From: Dyella sp. RRB7
Lineage (GTDB): Bacteria; Pseudomonadota; Gammaproteobacteria; Xanthomonadales; Rhodanobacteraceae
Assembly (NCBI RefSeq): GCF_022761115.1
Contig: NZ_JAKWJS010000001.1
Location: 992,001-1,056,000, forward strand
DNA: 64,000 nt
Reading direction: 5' to 3'
In this document: positions 45,068-54,735 of the stretch, in pieces
Position numbering within the stretch: the first letter of the stretch is position 1
Layout: the number at the start of each line of letters is the position of its first letter
The notes under the pieces: generated by a model
What the model was told of the DNA's origin: nothing
The model's input: only the letters and a program-made list of their open reading frames with translations
Database searches by the model: none
Program-made: the position numbers and the translations under genes

Positions 45068-45748
45068 TCATAGCCGCGGCGCGATCCAGATGTGCGCGGG
45101 AAGCGCTGGTGGTTGTGACGAAATTCCGTTGAGGAGCGCGCCCAGGATCGGATCGACCAGCGCCTCGATGTCTTTGGGCGGCCCGACGAAATCGTCGATC
45201 GCCAGCATGGTGAGACCGTGCAGGATGGACCACATCGCCAGGGTCGCCGCGGCGCCCTCGCCTGGGCTTGCCAGGCTTGGAGGAAACACTCCCGATTGGG
45301 TAGCGTCGGCGAACGCCTTATCCATGATTGCCCGTGCCTTGGCCGCCGCCACTTTCTCGATTGCCGGGCGTCCGGCTTCGGGGCTGGTCAGCACCGCGCT
45401 GAACATCAGACGGTAGAGGGCCGGATTGGCAATGCCACGTGCGACGAACGTCCGGCCGCAAGCGAGGAGTCGCTCACGCGCGTCTGTCAGCCCTTCGAGC
45501 GAGGAAAGCGTGCTCTCGGCGAGCGCCTCGAAGCCACGCGCGGCGACAGCAGCCAAAAGATCACGCTTTTCCGGGAAGTGCTTGTACGGCGCGTTGTGAC
45601 TGACGCTGGCACGCCGCGCGACTTCACGTAGCGAGAAGTTCCAGTCCTGCGTCTCATCAAGCAGCAGCAACGCGGCATCGACGAGCGCGGACGCAAGATT
45701 GCCGTGATGGTAGGGGCGGGGAGTGGAGCGGCGGACAGATTTGGCCAC
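45068..45748 (-). CDS. TetR-family transcriptional regulator
   Basis: A 226-residue TetR regulator. The N-terminal helix-turn-helix is clear (ALVDAALLLLDETQDWNFSL, REVARRASVSHNAPYKHFP with the typical YKHF ending). The C-terminal ligand domain matches the TetR_C_33/WHG type (MFSAVLTSPEA, ATLAMWSILHGLTMLAID). GTG 45748, seven bases after GGAG, is a better start than the upstream ATG, which would lie inside an operator. It is divergent from the tautomerase gene, and two operator-like palindromes lie between them. Confidence 0.9.
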   Translation of the reverse strand: MAKSVRRSTPRPYHHGNLASALVDAALLLLDETQDWNFSLREVARRASVSHNAPYKHFPEKRDLLAAVAARGFEALAESTLSSLEGLTDARERLLACGRTFVARGIANPALYRLMFSAVLTSPEAGRPAIEKVAAAKARAIMDKAFADATQSGVFPPSLASPGEGAAATLAMWSILHGLTMLAIDDFVGPPKDIEALVDPILGALLNGISSQPPALPAHIWIAPRL

Positions 45749-45766
45749 GAAAATCTCCAAGAAAAG

Positions 45767-45784
45767 AGTTGACAGTGTCAACTT
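45767..45784. promoter_or_regulatory. TetR operator O1
   Basis: AGTTGACAGTGTCAACTT, an 18-base near-perfect palindrome just upstream of the tetR GTG start. It is nearly identical in sequence to the second site about 31 bases away, so it is a probable TetR-binding site that also blocks tetR itself. Confidence 0.75.
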
Positions 45785-45797
45785 TACTGGCGTATAT

Positions 45798-45816
45798 AAG
45801 TTGTCACTGTCAACTT
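45798..45816. promoter_or_regulatory. TetR operator O2
   Basis: AAGTTGTCACTGTCAACTT lies in front of the tautomerase gene, about 31 bases (three helix turns) centre to centre from O1. A TATATAA that could be a -10 element sits between them at 45793-45799. This is the usual layout for a TetR protein shutting off both divergent genes. Confidence 0.75.
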
Positions 45817-45856
45817 ACCGAGAGCAAGCTCGGAAGTCCAGCCAAAGGAGAGTCCC

Positions 45857-46279
45857 ATGCCTGTCTATTCATGCTCTACCCCCCTGGCGTTGAGTAGCGA
45901 ACTCAAAAGTGCGATTGCCAAAGAATTTACCCGCATCCATCGCGAATTCACTGGCGCACCGGAGCCCTTCGTCAATATCGTCTTCCTGGACCTGCCGTAC
46001 GGCTCGCACTACCTCGGTGGCGCCGTTCGCGAAAACGGGACGCTTATTAACGCAATCGTGCGGGCCGGGCGATCGCTGGAAACCCGCCAGGCGCTATTGA
46101 AAGCACTCTCGGCCGCTTGGTCGAACCTAACCGGACAGCCGCAGCGCAAACTGGTCATCAGAGTCGAGGAGGCGGACGCGGAGACCATCATGGAAGCGGG
46201 CCTCATCATGCCTCGCCCGGGCGACGAAGCGGCATGGATGGCCGCGAACAAGGAAACACTTGGCGAGCTCGCCACGTAA
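45857..46279 (+). CDS. Tautomerase-superfamily protein (cis-CaaD-like)
   Basis: A 140-residue tautomerase-superfamily protein with the catalytic amino-terminal proline (P2, MPVYSCSTP). Compared from memory with cis-3-chloroacrylic acid dehalogenase, the matching residues are H28 (IHREFTG), R69 and R72 (IVRAGRS), and E113 (TIMEAG). The tyrosine that activates water in cis-CaaD aligns with R102 here. It could therefore be a tautomerase or a hydratase of another unsaturated acid rather than a true dehalogenase. Start is fixed by AAGGAGAG just upstream. It faces a TetR regulator across two operators, so it is likely inducible. Confidence 0.85.
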   Translation: MPVYSCSTPLALSSELKSAIAKEFTRIHREFTGAPEPFVNIVFLDLPYGSHYLGGAVRENGTLINAIVRAGRSLETRQALLKALSAAWSNLTGQPQRKLVIRVEEADAETIMEAGLIMPRPGDEAAWMAANKETLGELAT

Positions 46280-46393
46280 ACCAAAAGGCACGCGGCAATG
46301 TTGAAGGCATCGGCTTGGACGTGATTGACGTGCCCAAGCCGGAGCCTCCAACCATGCGGCAGGAATGCATGATCAGCCTTGCGGGCTAGACCT

Positions 46394-47341
46394 TTAAACC
46401 TGCAGCCAGGGCCTCGATCGATACCTGTCCCAACCGTCCGGAAGGATGGTGACAATGGGGCCATCTACCTGGCCGCGGGCCGCAACGCGTATCGCCGCTG
46501 CCACATTTGTTCCAGAAGATCCGCCCGCAAGAAGGCCCTCTTCACGAATCAGGCGTCGCGCCATTTCGAAACTCTCGTCATCGGAAATGCGTTCGACGCC
46601 ATCGATGACATCGCGATGCAAGTTTGCAGGCGGCTCCGCCGCACCGATTCCTTCCACGGCGTACGATCCATCGGGTCCTGGCGTGCCCGTTTCGATCCAA
46701 TCTGCCAAAGCCGAACCCACAGGATCAGCCAGAATCACCGTAATGTCCTTGCGGTAGGCCTTGAGTCGCCTGCCCACGCCAGAAATCGTGCCGCCTGTAC
46801 CCGCGCCGGCGACGAAGGCACCGATGCTTCCGCCAGTCTGATCGATGATTTCCTCCGCGGTCGTTTCTTCGTGAATACGAACGTTGGCGGGATTGCGGAA
46901 CTGGTCTGCGAGAAACCAGCCATTTTCGCGCGAAAGGCGCTGGGCGACATTCCGAAAATTGTCGTTGCTCGATGGAGGCGCATTTGGCGTGATGATTACT
47001 TTTGCGCCGAGAGTTGCCAGCGCGCTGCGTTTGTCGAAGGACATTTTTTCAGGCATCACGCAAACAAGCCCGTAGCCCCGGGCCGCAGCCACCAATGCGA
47101 GACCAACGCCGGTGTTGCCGGCCGTGGCTTCGATCAGCGTCATGCCTGGCCGCAATATCCCGCGCGCTTCGGCATCATCGACAATGGCCAGCGCAATACG
47201 ATCCTTGATCGAACCGCCCGGGTTCAGATGCTCGCACTTCACCCAGATCTCGCGGGGCAAGTCGTTTCCGATCCGCCCGAGACGTACCAATGGCGTGCGA
47301 CCGATCTGCTTGAGGATATCTTGGCTCATCGTGTGATCCAT
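46394..47341 (-). CDS. Cysteine synthase / cystathionine beta-synthase family enzyme
   Basis: A 315-residue fold-type II PLP enzyme. The Schiff-base lysine K46 lies in NPGGSIKDRIAL, the substrate loop reads EATAGNTGVGLAL, and the cofactor phosphate loop is GAGTGGTISG (about 178-187). GGSSGTNVAAAI near 275 and a C-terminal LPDGWDRYRS follow. The length equals that of O-acetylserine sulfhydrylase A/B. The EATAGNTG form (not ESTSGNTG/EPTSGNTG) is less usual. It is isolated in the accessory stretch with no other sulfur genes beside it. It could be a cysteine synthase, a cystathionine beta-synthase or a secondary-metabolite variant. Confidence 0.87.
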   Translation of the reverse strand: MDHTMSQDILKQIGRTPLVRLGRIGNDLPREIWVKCEHLNPGGSIKDRIALAIVDDAEARGILRPGMTLIEATAGNTGVGLALVAAARGYGLVCVMPEKMSFDKRSALATLGAKVIITPNAPPSSNDNFRNVAQRLSRENGWFLADQFRNPANVRIHEETTAEEIIDQTGGSIGAFVAGAGTGGTISGVGRRLKAYRKDITVILADPVGSALADWIETGTPGPDGSYAVEGIGAAEPPANLHRDVIDGVERISDDESFEMARRLIREEGLLAGGSSGTNVAAAIRVAARGQVDGPIVTILPDGWDRYRSRPWLQV

Positions 47342-47664
47342 CCATACTTAATGACAAAGCGACGCGTCGTAGCGCAACACGGTCGTGCGCCGCGCGCTCA
47401 ACGCCACTTTCTCTTGTTCCCAGGCCTGGAGCAATCGTATTCACACGATTGGCGGAGCGCTTTTGGCAGGATCAATGCCTGGGCTTCCTTGGCAGCTCAA
47501 CAGGGTATGCCCATATCGGCTATGGGCCGAAAGTGGACTTCGCAACGAAAATGGCTAGGTGTCGAAATCGACGTGGATTGCTAAATCACCGAAAGGCGCC
47601 ATTGAGAGCAACCCAGGAATAACGTGGAAGTGCCACGACCTTGCGAAGCGCGGCGCCTGTGAGG

Positions 47665-47769
47665 TTATCCGATGCCGATATAGCGCGGCAGGTGTCGCGT
47701 CCACTTCTCGTAGAAACCGACGACGGCCTGAATGTCCCGGGCGATTAGCCGGGTGGATGCGAACTTCAT
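47665..47769 (-). pseudogene. Truncated VOC/glyoxalase-family gene
   Basis: A ribosome site (AGAGAGG) and ATG 47769 begin MKFASTRLIARDIQAVVGFY followed by EKWTRHL. This is the first strand and helix of a vicinal-oxygen-chelate (glyoxalase/bleomycin-resistance) domain. The frame stops after 34 codons, and the rest of the domain is not found downstream. It is probably the scar of a deletion. Confidence 0.6.
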
Positions 47770-47899
47770 GGAACCTCTCTTTTTCGATCTCGGTAGGAAT
47801 CGCAAGGAGGTTTTGTACAAGAGGACTACTGCCAACATCCCGTCGGGAGTCGCCATTCAGATATTGCCAACTCGCAGGCATGGCGCTTAGCGGGTTCGC

Positions 47900-47929
47900 A
47901 AGGTCCGCTCGGGGTCGGGAGCGGACCTT
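47900..47929. repeat. Hairpin repeat (GGTCCGCT type)
   Basis: An 11-bp perfect stem (AAGGTCCGCTC at 47900-47910 and its complement at 47919-47929) with an 8-base loop. Its right side, GTCGGGAGCGGACCTTA (47914-47930), recurs exactly at 49358-49374 on the far side of the ATPase gene. It lies downstream of the ATPase and could terminate it. Confidence 0.65.
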
Positions 47930-47983
47930 ACGTTTCCCGCTGAATCACCGCGAGCCTGCTATCACTCCAGTCTCCACAAGCCT

Positions 47984-49150
47984 CTATCGTTCCGGCCAAT
48001 ACCATGCAGGCTCATCCAGCTCCCGCAAACCAGCGATGCGTGTCTGGCTGAAATCTTTCTCCACCCGAAGTGTCTGGCAATCAGCGCCGGTCTCCAGCGC
48101 CGCAATCAATCGCGCTGCGTGAGATACAACCCATACTTGGCTACGCGACGAAGCATGGGCGATGAGGCGCGCCAAAGCAGGGAGTAGATCGGGATGAAGA
48201 CTCGTCTCCGGCTCGTTCAATACCATCAACGGCGGTGGCCTGGGCGTGTGAAGTGCCGCGATCCAGAGCAGATATCGCAGCGTTCCATCTGATAGCTCAG
48301 CCGCGGAGAGTGGCCGCAAAAGGCCATGCTGCGAGAACATGAGCGTGAATCGTCCATCATTAACGGCGATGCTGACCTGTGCCCCGGGAAACGCATCCTC
48401 GACCGCGGCATCAAGCGCGTCTGAATCGCCAACCTCCCGTATTGTTTGCCACGCCGCAGCCAGGTCGGCACCATCGTGGCCGAGCACAGTCGTTCGCGAT
48501 CCCAATTGGGCTTGCCGTGCCGGAGCGTCGCGATCAGAGCGGAAGTGATCGTAGAAGCGCCATGCGCGGATGGTCTCTCGCACGCGAATCGCTTCCGGCG
48601 CGCGATCCGGGTCTGCTATTTGAGCAAACAAGCTCTCGAACGCGTTGAGGCGGTCGGACGCCACTCGCCAGGTGCGGCCCTCTCGAACACGTGCCAACGG
48701 CCCTCGCCGATCTATGAGGAGATTGGATGAACGCAGGAATGGCCCGCTCCAAATTGCCTCACGCTTGAATTCCGGATCGAGTGCAAAAGCGGTCGGTGCT
48801 TTGGATGGCGGTGGAAACCCAAGATCCATCGCGTAGCCAAAATCGTCGCTGGCGAAGCCCAGTCTCAGACCTACAGCCTCCTGCCGAGAGCCCCCTTGAA
48901 TCGCCACCTCTCCCCTTCGCATTCGCTCGGATATGCGCTCCGGTCCCGCCCAGAGCGCCGAAGGCAGGCCGCCTTCTCGCGCCAACGCACCTACGCCCCC
49001 ACCATCGGCCGTATCGGCGAGCAATCGCAATGCTCGATAGAGGTTCGACTTCCCGCTCCCATTTTCGCCCGTGATCAGGTTCAAGCACCCGAGCGAAATG
49101 ACAATCGAGCGAATGGAACGATAGTTGGCAACGGCCAGGGTCCTCAGCAT
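47984..49150 (-). CDS. Orphan AAA-family ATPase (RecF/OLD-like)
   Basis: A 388-residue ABC/SMC-type ATPase. The N terminus has the RecF-like LAVANYRSIRSIVISLGCLN followed by Walker A GENGSGKS (28-35). LSAAELSDGTLRYL resembles the signature loop, Walker B is LMVLNEPETSLHPDLL, and VVSHAARLI is the switch. There is no TOPRIM or nuclease domain, unlike full OLD proteins. Such 'predicted ATPases' (COG4637 type) are often in defence islands, but no partner gene is next to it here. It is bracketed by a repeated 17-mer and a long inverted repeat, so it may be a small acquired cassette. Confidence 0.88.
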   Translation of the reverse strand: MLRTLAVANYRSIRSIVISLGCLNLITGENGSGKSNLYRALRLLADTADGGGVGALAREGGLPSALWAGPERISERMRRGEVAIQGGSRQEAVGLRLGFASDDFGYAMDLGFPPPSKAPTAFALDPEFKREAIWSGPFLRSSNLLIDRRGPLARVREGRTWRVASDRLNAFESLFAQIADPDRAPEAIRVRETIRAWRFYDHFRSDRDAPARQAQLGSRTTVLGHDGADLAAAWQTIREVGDSDALDAAVEDAFPGAQVSIAVNDGRFTLMFSQHGLLRPLSAAELSDGTLRYLLWIAALHTPRPPPLMVLNEPETSLHPDLLPALARLIAHASSRSQVWVVSHAARLIAALETGADCQTLRVEKDFSQTRIAGLRELDEPAWYWPER

Positions 49151-49280
49151 CCAGTGCTCCCAGTAGGTCTACGATCACCGTCGCCATGCTAAAGGCAAAC
49201 ATTCTTCAATCATGAGACTTCGAGGTCGGCAATGGCTCCCTTGCATATAGTCTCGTGCGACAAATGTGCGCTTTGGGTTC

Positions 49281-49355
49281 CGGTTTCAGCCGGTCATTGC
49301 AACACGCTAAAGACTGCGCGAGCAGCGGGAGTGTTGCAATGACCGGCTGAAACCG
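49281..49355. repeat. Long perfect inverted repeat (25-bp arms)
   Basis: Two perfect 25-base arms (49281-49305, starting CGGTTTCAGCCGG, and 49331-49355, ending CCGGCTGAAACCG) enclose a 25-base spacer. Directly behind it lies the 17-mer GTCGGGAGCGGACCTTA (49358-49374), which also occurs at 47914-47930. The size and symmetry exceed a normal terminator. It resembles dispersed intergenic 'GACCGGCT...AGCGGAC' repeats known by sight in many gammaproteobacteria. Confidence 0.8.
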
Positions 49356-49435
49356 CAGTCGGGAGCGGACCTTAGCTACTACATGAAGCGGACAAATTAT
49401 GGGTAAGTGCATAATAAGCTTGCTCATGCAGCAGA

Positions 49436-49511
<76 letters not shown>

Positions 49512-49706
49512 ATTGCGAGCGCCGGCGCGGGGCCGGGCTTGGGAGGCCGGACATGTTAGCTGCGTTGGGGCGCGGGAGTCGACCGGGTGGTGGGGTTCGA
49601 GGCGCCAAAGGCTTGTGGATCGGGGCTTGCGGTCGGCTTCGGGGCTTGGGTGACGTAGACTTCGCACCGTCGCGCCCGGTGGTTGGCGCTTGGATGGGAA
49701 GGCGCC

Positions 49707-50078
49707 ATGCGCGAATTGATCGAACGTTACCTGGGCGCGTACAACCGCATGGATGTCGACGGCACGCTGGCCACGATGCATCGAGAGGTGATGTTCGAGA
49801 ACTACACGGCGGGCGTGCTGAGCGTGCGTACGCTGGGCGTGGATGAGCTGCGTCACCTGGCGGAGAGTTCGCGCTATCTGTTTTCCGCGCGGCGCCAATT
49901 GATCCTGGCGTATCAGGAAGTCGACGGTACGGCCACGGCGCAGATTCTGTTCGACGGCACGTTTGCGGTGGACCTGCCCAATGGCGTGCGCGCGGGGCAG
50001 TCGATCACCATGAATGGGCGCAGCCAGTTTCGCCAGCGCGATGGGTTGCTGGTGTATATCGCCGATTACAGCGAGTAA
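49707..50078 (+). CDS. NTF2-like/SnoaL-fold protein
   Basis: A 123-residue protein with the nuclear-transport-factor-2-like fold. It opens with [20 protein letters not shown] and has the typical central FENYTAG and late [11 protein letters not shown] strands. Such domains bind small ligands or act as isomerases, and this one has no tell-tale catalytic pair. ATG 49707, after GGGAAGG, is preferred over an earlier in-frame ATG. It is convergent with lhr, and the two stop regions overlap by 13 bases. Confidence 0.8.
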   Translation: MRELIERYLGAYNRMDVDGTLATMHREVMFENYTAGVLSVRTLGVDELRHLAESSRYLFSARRQLILAYQEVDGTATAQILFDGTFAVDLPNGVRAGQSITMNGRSQFRQRDGLLVYIADYSE

Positions 50079-53000
50079 CCGGCAGCGTGGGCATCGGCGC
50101 TGAGGGAATCGTGTCCTTCGGCGCGGCGCAGTAGCGCATTGCGCCAGCGTTGTTGTTGCTCGGGCGTGGCATCGACCAGCCATTGCGGCTTGTTGGCCAC
50201 CAGCGCGGCGACGGGCACGCCGTCTTCATAGAGCACGCGCGTGCCGACTACGGCCGGCAACTTGTTGCCGGCCAGTACGGTACCCACAAGGTTGAGCGGG
50301 TCGCTGCCGCTGAGGCAGACCAGCTCGCCTTCATGCTCGCGCTGACGCACGGCGCGCAGGCGGCCAATGGCTTCGGGCAGGGCGAATTGTTCGCCGACCA
50401 GGCCCTCCACGAAGCGGCCGCCGCGGATTTCACCGCGGGCCTCCAGGCGGTGGTAGACGCGCAGCAGTTCGCGCCAGCTGGGGAGCCACGGGGCTTCGCG
50501 TTCGAGCAGTTTCCAGAAGACGACGCCGTAGCGGCGCAGCAGGGTGCGGGCGATGTGTTCGATGGGGTCGATGTCGTTTGACTTCGCACTTTGGGGCTCT
50601 GTCGCGAGCGCCCGCCCCTCATCCGTCCCTTCGGGCCACCGTCTCCCCGCAGGGGAGAAGGAACTGGGTGTACGCACCAGGGACCAACGGCCGGCGTCCT
50701 CGATGCCGGTGAGCATGTGGCGGCGCAGGCGGCGATGGCGATGGGCGTCGCGTTTGGCGGCAGGCACCAGCAGGGCGCGCAGGCCGGCGAAGCTGTCGGC
50801 GGTGACGCGACCGGCGGCGACGAGCTCGCCCAGGGCGTCTTCCAGCTCGGTGCGCAGCAGGTGCGTGGCAGCCATCAGCTCGTCGAAGAACAGTGCGCCT
50901 TCGTGGCGTAGCGCATCGAGCACGGCCTGGGCACGGGAGGAAACCAGTACATCTTGGACATGACCGTCGCCGGACGCCATGTGGGTCCAGACAGGCAGGC
51001 TGCGCCGAGGCAGCAACACGATGGGCGTGGCGCGCACCGGGCCGCCACCACCACCGCTGCCGGTGCGCAGGCGGCTCCAGCTCACGCGGCCGGCACGGCA
51101 CAGGTCGTCCAGCCAGCTGATGGCATAGTCGTCGATGCGCGCGGGCAGCAGTTCGGTCTCCCAGGCGCCGGCGGCGGCCTCGAAGCCTTCCAGTTGGGTG
51201 AGCACGGCGGGCAAGGCATCGGGGCCGCTGAGACGCGCGCCGGGTGCAGCATGTTGCCATTCAAACAGGAAGCGCATCAGGTCGCGCCGGCTTACCGGCT
51301 CGATTTCGCGGCGCAGGCGGCCGATGGTGTAGCGATGAATGCGTGCGAGCAGGTGGCGTTCGCACCATTCGGTTTCGCTGGCATTCGGGGTGAAGCGGCC
51401 TTGCATCACATAGCCTTCGGATTGAAGGCGCAGCAGTACGAGGTCGATGTCGCTCGACGCCACCTGCAGTGCCCTAGCAAGTTGCGTCACCGTCACGGGC
51501 CCCAGACCGGTGAGGCGGCCACGGACGAGTTCGAGCAGGGCGTCTTCGCGATTCCAGGATGGACTGGCGAATTCGGCGGGAGCGGCGATGGGCGGGTGCA
51601 GGGTGGCGTCCGGGTGAACGGCTTGCCATGCGGGAAGCTTTTCGGCGGTCACCCAGATGGATTGGGCAGAGGGGGAAAGGCGAGTCGCACGATGGTTTTT
51701 GGCCAGGGCCTTCAACCAATCGGCCCAGCCGTGGTGGTCGTCCGCTTCTTGCTGCGTCACGCCACCCAGCACGCCGAGTGCCTCGTGCATCTCGTCCGCG
51801 CTACGCACTTGCGGCCACGCTTCCTCGCGCACGGCGGCAATGGCTTCGGGATCGAGACGGCCCAGATCATCCGCGTTGTCGGCATCGGTCCAACGGCGCG
51901 ATTGCACGGCCTGCGTGCGGCGCTCTTCCAGCGGCGCATCGTCGAGATAGGCGTACGGTGCCGCGGTCAGCACTTCGCCGGCCAGCGGGCTGGGGGCGGC
52001 CAGGTCGCGGGCGACCACATTGATGGTGCCCGCTTCCAGGCCGCGCAGGATATGCAGCAGGCCGTCGACATCCATCGCGTCGCGCAGGCAGTCGTGCAGG
52101 GTCTGGTTGACCAAGGGGTGATCGGGAATTTCCCGTTCGCCGACGATGTTTTCGAGACAGGCCACCTGGTCGGGGAACACGGTGGCGAGCAGGTCCTCGC
52201 TTTTCATGCGCTGTAGCTGCGGCGGCACCTTGCGCCCGCCCTGGAAGCGCGGCAACGCCAGCGCGGTGGTGGCGTTCCAGCGCCAGCGCGCGGGGAACAG
52301 CGGTGCGTCCAGCAAGGCCTGTATCAGCACATGCTCGGCGGAACTGGAATGCAGGTAGCGCGCCACTTCCTCCAGCGGAAAGCTGTGGCTGGTGGAGAGC
52401 GACAGCACGATGGCGTCTTCGGTGGCCGCCGCCTGCAATTCGAAATTGAACTGGCGACAGAAGCGCTTGCGCAGCGCCAGCCCCCACGCGCGGTTGATGC
52501 GGCTGCCCCAGGGCGTATGGATGATGAGCTGGGTGCCGCCCGATTCGTCGAAGAAGCGCTCGAACACCAGGGTGTGCTGGGTGGGCAATACGCCGAGTGC
52601 GGCCTTGGCCTTGGCCAGATAGTCGGCCAGTTGCTGCGCGGCGGACTCACCCAGCCCCAGCGTATGCATCAGCCAGTGCAACACGGCAGGCACGCCGCCC
52701 TCGTCCAGGCGCGTGGCGATATCTTCGCGCAGGCGCGATACGCCATGCGACAGCTCGTTGCTGCGGCCCGGCGCCTCGCCAAGCCAGAACGGAATGCTGG
52801 GCGGCACGCCCTGCGCGTCTTCCACGCGCAGGCGATCGCGCTCCACGCGCAGGATGCGATAGCTGGTGTTGCCCAGCTGGAACACATCGCCGGCGAGGCT
52901 TTCCACCGCGAAGTCCTCGTTCACCGTGCCGATGATGGTGGCCTGCGGCTCCAGCACCACCAGGTAGTCGGCGGTATCGGGGATGGCGCCGCCGGAGGTA

Positions 53001-54490
53001 ACGGCAGTGAGGCGCGCGCCACGTCGCGCACGCAGCTGGCCATGCACCGCATCGCGATGGATATAGGCGGCGCGAGCGCCACGCCGGGTGGTGAAGCCCT
53101 CGGCCAGCATGCGCACGGTGGCGTCGAACTGTGCGCGGCTGAGGTCGCGATAGGGATAGGCGCGACGCATCAGCTCGTACAGCGCGTCTTCGCTCCACTC
53201 CTGGCAGGCCACTTCGGCCACGATCTGCTGGGCCAGCACGTCCAGCGGTTGCGGCGGCTGGATCAACGTGTCGAGTTCGCCACGGCGCACGCAGTCCAGC
53301 AACGCGGTGCATTCGACCAGATCGTCGCGCGTGGTCGGGAACAGGCGCGCCTTGGGCGTGCCATCCACCGCATGGCCCGAGCGGCCGGCACGCTGCAGAA
53401 ACGCGGCGATGGAGCGCGGCGAGCCCAGCTGGCACACCAGGTCCACGTCGCCGATGTCGATGCCCAGTTCCAGCGAAGCGGTGGCGACCAGCACGGAAAG
53501 ATCGCCACGCTTGAGCCGCTGCTCGGCATCGAGCCGCTGTTCCTTGGCCAAGCTGCCGTGATGCGCGGCCACCGCTTCCCTGCCCAGCCGCTCGGACAGG
53601 TGTCGCGCCACGCGCTCGGCCATGCGTCGCGTGTTGACGAATACCAGCGTGGTGCGATGTGTTTCGCTGAGCTGGGTGAGGCGGTTATAGATCAGCTCCC
53701 AGCAGTCGTTGGACATCACCGCTTCCAGCGGTACCGGCGGCACTTCGATGGCGAGGTCGCGCGGGCGCGTGTGGCCCACGTCGATGATGCAGACGTCTTC
53801 CTCGCCTCCCTCGCCAGGGAGCAAAGCCGGCGTGCCGACAAGGAATTTGGCCACCTCCTCGATCGGCTTCTGCGTGGCCGAAAGCCCGATGCGCAGCAAG
53901 CGCCGTTGGCATAGCGACTCCAGCCGCTCCAGCGACAGCGCCAGATGCGCGCCACGCTTGCTGGAAGCGATGGCGTGGATCTCATCGACGATCACCGTAC
54001 GTGTATCGGCCAGCATGCGACGGCCGGAGTCGGAACCCAGCAAGATGTACAGCGATTCGGGCGTGGTGACCAGGATATGCGGCGCCTGCTTGCGCATCAG
54101 CATGCGCTCGGCCTGCGGGGTATCGCCGGTGCGCACCGCGGTGCGGATGTCGACGTCGGGCAAGCCCAGGCGAGCCAGTTCGGCGCGGATGCCCTCCAGC
54201 GGTGCTTCCAGGTTGATGCGGATGTCGTTGGACAGCGCCTTCAGTGGCGAGACGTAGACCACCGTGGTGGCGTCCGGCAGCACGCCGCCATTGGCCACGC
54301 CCTCGCGCACCAGGGCATCGATGGCGGAGAGGAACGCCGTGAGGGTCTTGCCCGAGCCGGTCGGGGCCGCCACCAGCGTATGCCGGCCCGACCGTATGGA
54401 CGGCCAGGCGGCTTTTTGCGGCGCCGTGGGCGCAGCAAAGGCCGCCTGGAACCAGGCCGCGACGGCGGGATGAAAATCGTGCAGTGGCAT
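50066..54490 (-). CDS. lhr: ATP-dependent helicase Lhr (DEAD/DEAH family)
   Basis: A 1474-residue superfamily 2 helicase of the full-length Lhr type. The helicase core covers about residues 1-870: Walker A APTGSGKT (42-49), motif II DEIH, motif III LSATQ, motif [10 protein letters not shown], then the winged-helix and Lhr-core domains. The C-terminal Lhr-CTD follows. Members are 3'-to-5' translocases implicated in DNA repair. Start M at 54490 begins [14 protein letters not shown]; an earlier in-frame ATG adds 19 non-conserved residues. Near the C terminus an in-frame repeat-derived insert (about 50590-50680, listed separately) adds about 25-30 residues. It overlaps the NTF2-like gene on the other strand. 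Confidence 0.94.
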   Translation of the reverse strand: MPLHDFHPAVAAWFQAAFAAPTAPQKAAWPSIRSGRHTLVAAPTGSGKTLTAFLSAIDALVREGVANGGVLPDATTVVYVSPLKALSNDIRINLEAPLEGIRAELARLGLPDVDIRTAVRTGDTPQAERMLMRKQAPHILVTTPESLYILLGSDSGRRMLADTRTVIVDEIHAIASSKRGAHLALSLERLESLCQRRLLRIGLSATQKPIEEVAKFLVGTPALLPGEGGEEDVCIIDVGHTRPRDLAIEVPPVPLEAVMSNDCWELIYNRLTQLSETHRTTLVFVNTRRMAERVARHLSERLGREAVAAHHGSLAKEQRLDAEQRLKRGDLSVLVATASLELGIDIGDVDLVCQLGSPRSIAAFLQRAGRSGHAVDGTPKARLFPTTRDDLVECTALLDCVRRGELDTLIQPPQPLDVLAQQIVAEVACQEWSEDALYELMRRAYPYRDLSRAQFDATVRMLAEGFTTRRGARAAYIHRDAVHGQLRARRGARLTAVTSGGAIPDTADYLVVLEPQATIIGTVNEDFAVESLAGDVFQLGNTSYRILRVERDRLRVEDAQGVPPSIPFWLGEAPGRSNELSHGVSRLREDIATRLDEGGVPAVLHWLMHTLGLGESAAQQLADYLAKAKAALGVLPTQHTLVFERFFDESGGTQLIIHTPWGSRINRAWGLALRKRFCRQFNFELQAAATEDAIVLSLSTSHSFPLEEVARYLHSSSAEHVLIQALLDAPLFPARWRWNATTALALPRFQGGRKVPPQLQRMKSEDLLATVFPDQVACLENIVGEREIPDHPLVNQTLHDCLRDAMDVDGLLHILRGLEAGTINVVARDLAAPSPLAGEVLTAAPYAYLDDAPLEERRTQAVQSRRWTDADNADDLGRLDPEAIAAVREEAWPQVRSADEMHEALGVLGGVTQQEADDHHGWADWLKALAKNHRATRLSPSAQSIWVTAEKLPAWQAVHPDATLHPPIAAPAEFASPSWNREDALLELVRGRLTGLGPVTVTQLARALQVASSDIDLVLLRLQSEGYVMQGRFTPNASETEWCERHLLARIHRYTIGRLRREIEPVSRRDLMRFLFEWQHAAPGARLSGPDALPAVLTQLEGFEAAAGAWETELLPARIDDYAISWLDDLCRAGRVSWSRLRTGSGGGGGPVRATPIVLLPRRSLPVWTHMASGDGHVQDVLVSSRAQAVLDALRHEGALFFDELMAATHLLRTELEDALGELVAAGRVTADSFAGLRALLVPAAKRDAHRHRRLRRHMLTGIEDAGRWSLVRTPSSFSPAGRRWPEGTDEGRALATEPQSAKSNDIDPIEHIARTLLRRYGVVFWKLLEREAPWLPSWRELLRVYHRLEARGEIRGGRFVEGLVGEQFALPEAIGRLRAVRQREHEGELVCLSGSDPLNLVGTVLAGNKLPAVVGTRVLYEDGVPVAALVANKPQWLVDATPEQQQRWRNALLRRAEGHDSLSADAHAAGYSL
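50590..50680. repeat. Repeat sequence inserted in frame within lhr
   Basis: A stretch with CCTTCGGG and the hairpin TCTCCCCGCAGGGGAGA (50642-50658) resembles the 'CTCATCCG..CTTCGGG..TCTCCC..GGGAGAAGG' intergenic repeat common in Xanthomonadales. Inside lhr it is translated as [19 protein letters not shown], unlike the surrounding helicase sequence, without breaking the frame. A related hairpin, CCCCTGCTCGCAGGGG, lies at 58574-58589 in an intergenic position. Confidence 0.6.
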
Positions 54491-54735
54491 AGACTTGGAT
54501 CTGCCCCGGCAAGGGGAAGGGTGCCCTAGGAGATGGGGGCGCGCCATGGATTTGCCAATCTATCCGGGTGCCCCTTGCCCTGGCCAGTGACGACCCTGGG
54601 CGGGTGGCTGGACTCCCGATTATCAAGGGCGCCACGAGGGTGACTTCCGGCCAAGGCGGGCGGGCATGACGAGGCCTAATATCTGTACCTTCCATATCAA
54701 TAATTGGCGTACCACGGTCGCCCAAGGCCCTACCC

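Larger units (their letters stand above)
47342..47983. other. Gene-poor stretch with a VOC fragment and a hairpin repeat
   Basis: These 642 bases have no intact gene. They hold a short glyoxalase-fold fragment (47665-47769) and a repeat-type hairpin (47900-47929), both listed separately. The rest is featureless. Confidence 0.5.

Noticed and set aside
46379-47584. Plus-strand open frame opposite the cysteine-synthase-like gene
   Set aside because: No recognisable motif, and the minus-strand frame has all PLP-enzyme landmarks.
47984-49150. Orphan ATPase as a known anti-phage system
   Set aside because: No nuclease, reverse transcriptase or other defence partner is adjacent, and it lacks TOPRIM. 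A defence role cannot be supported.
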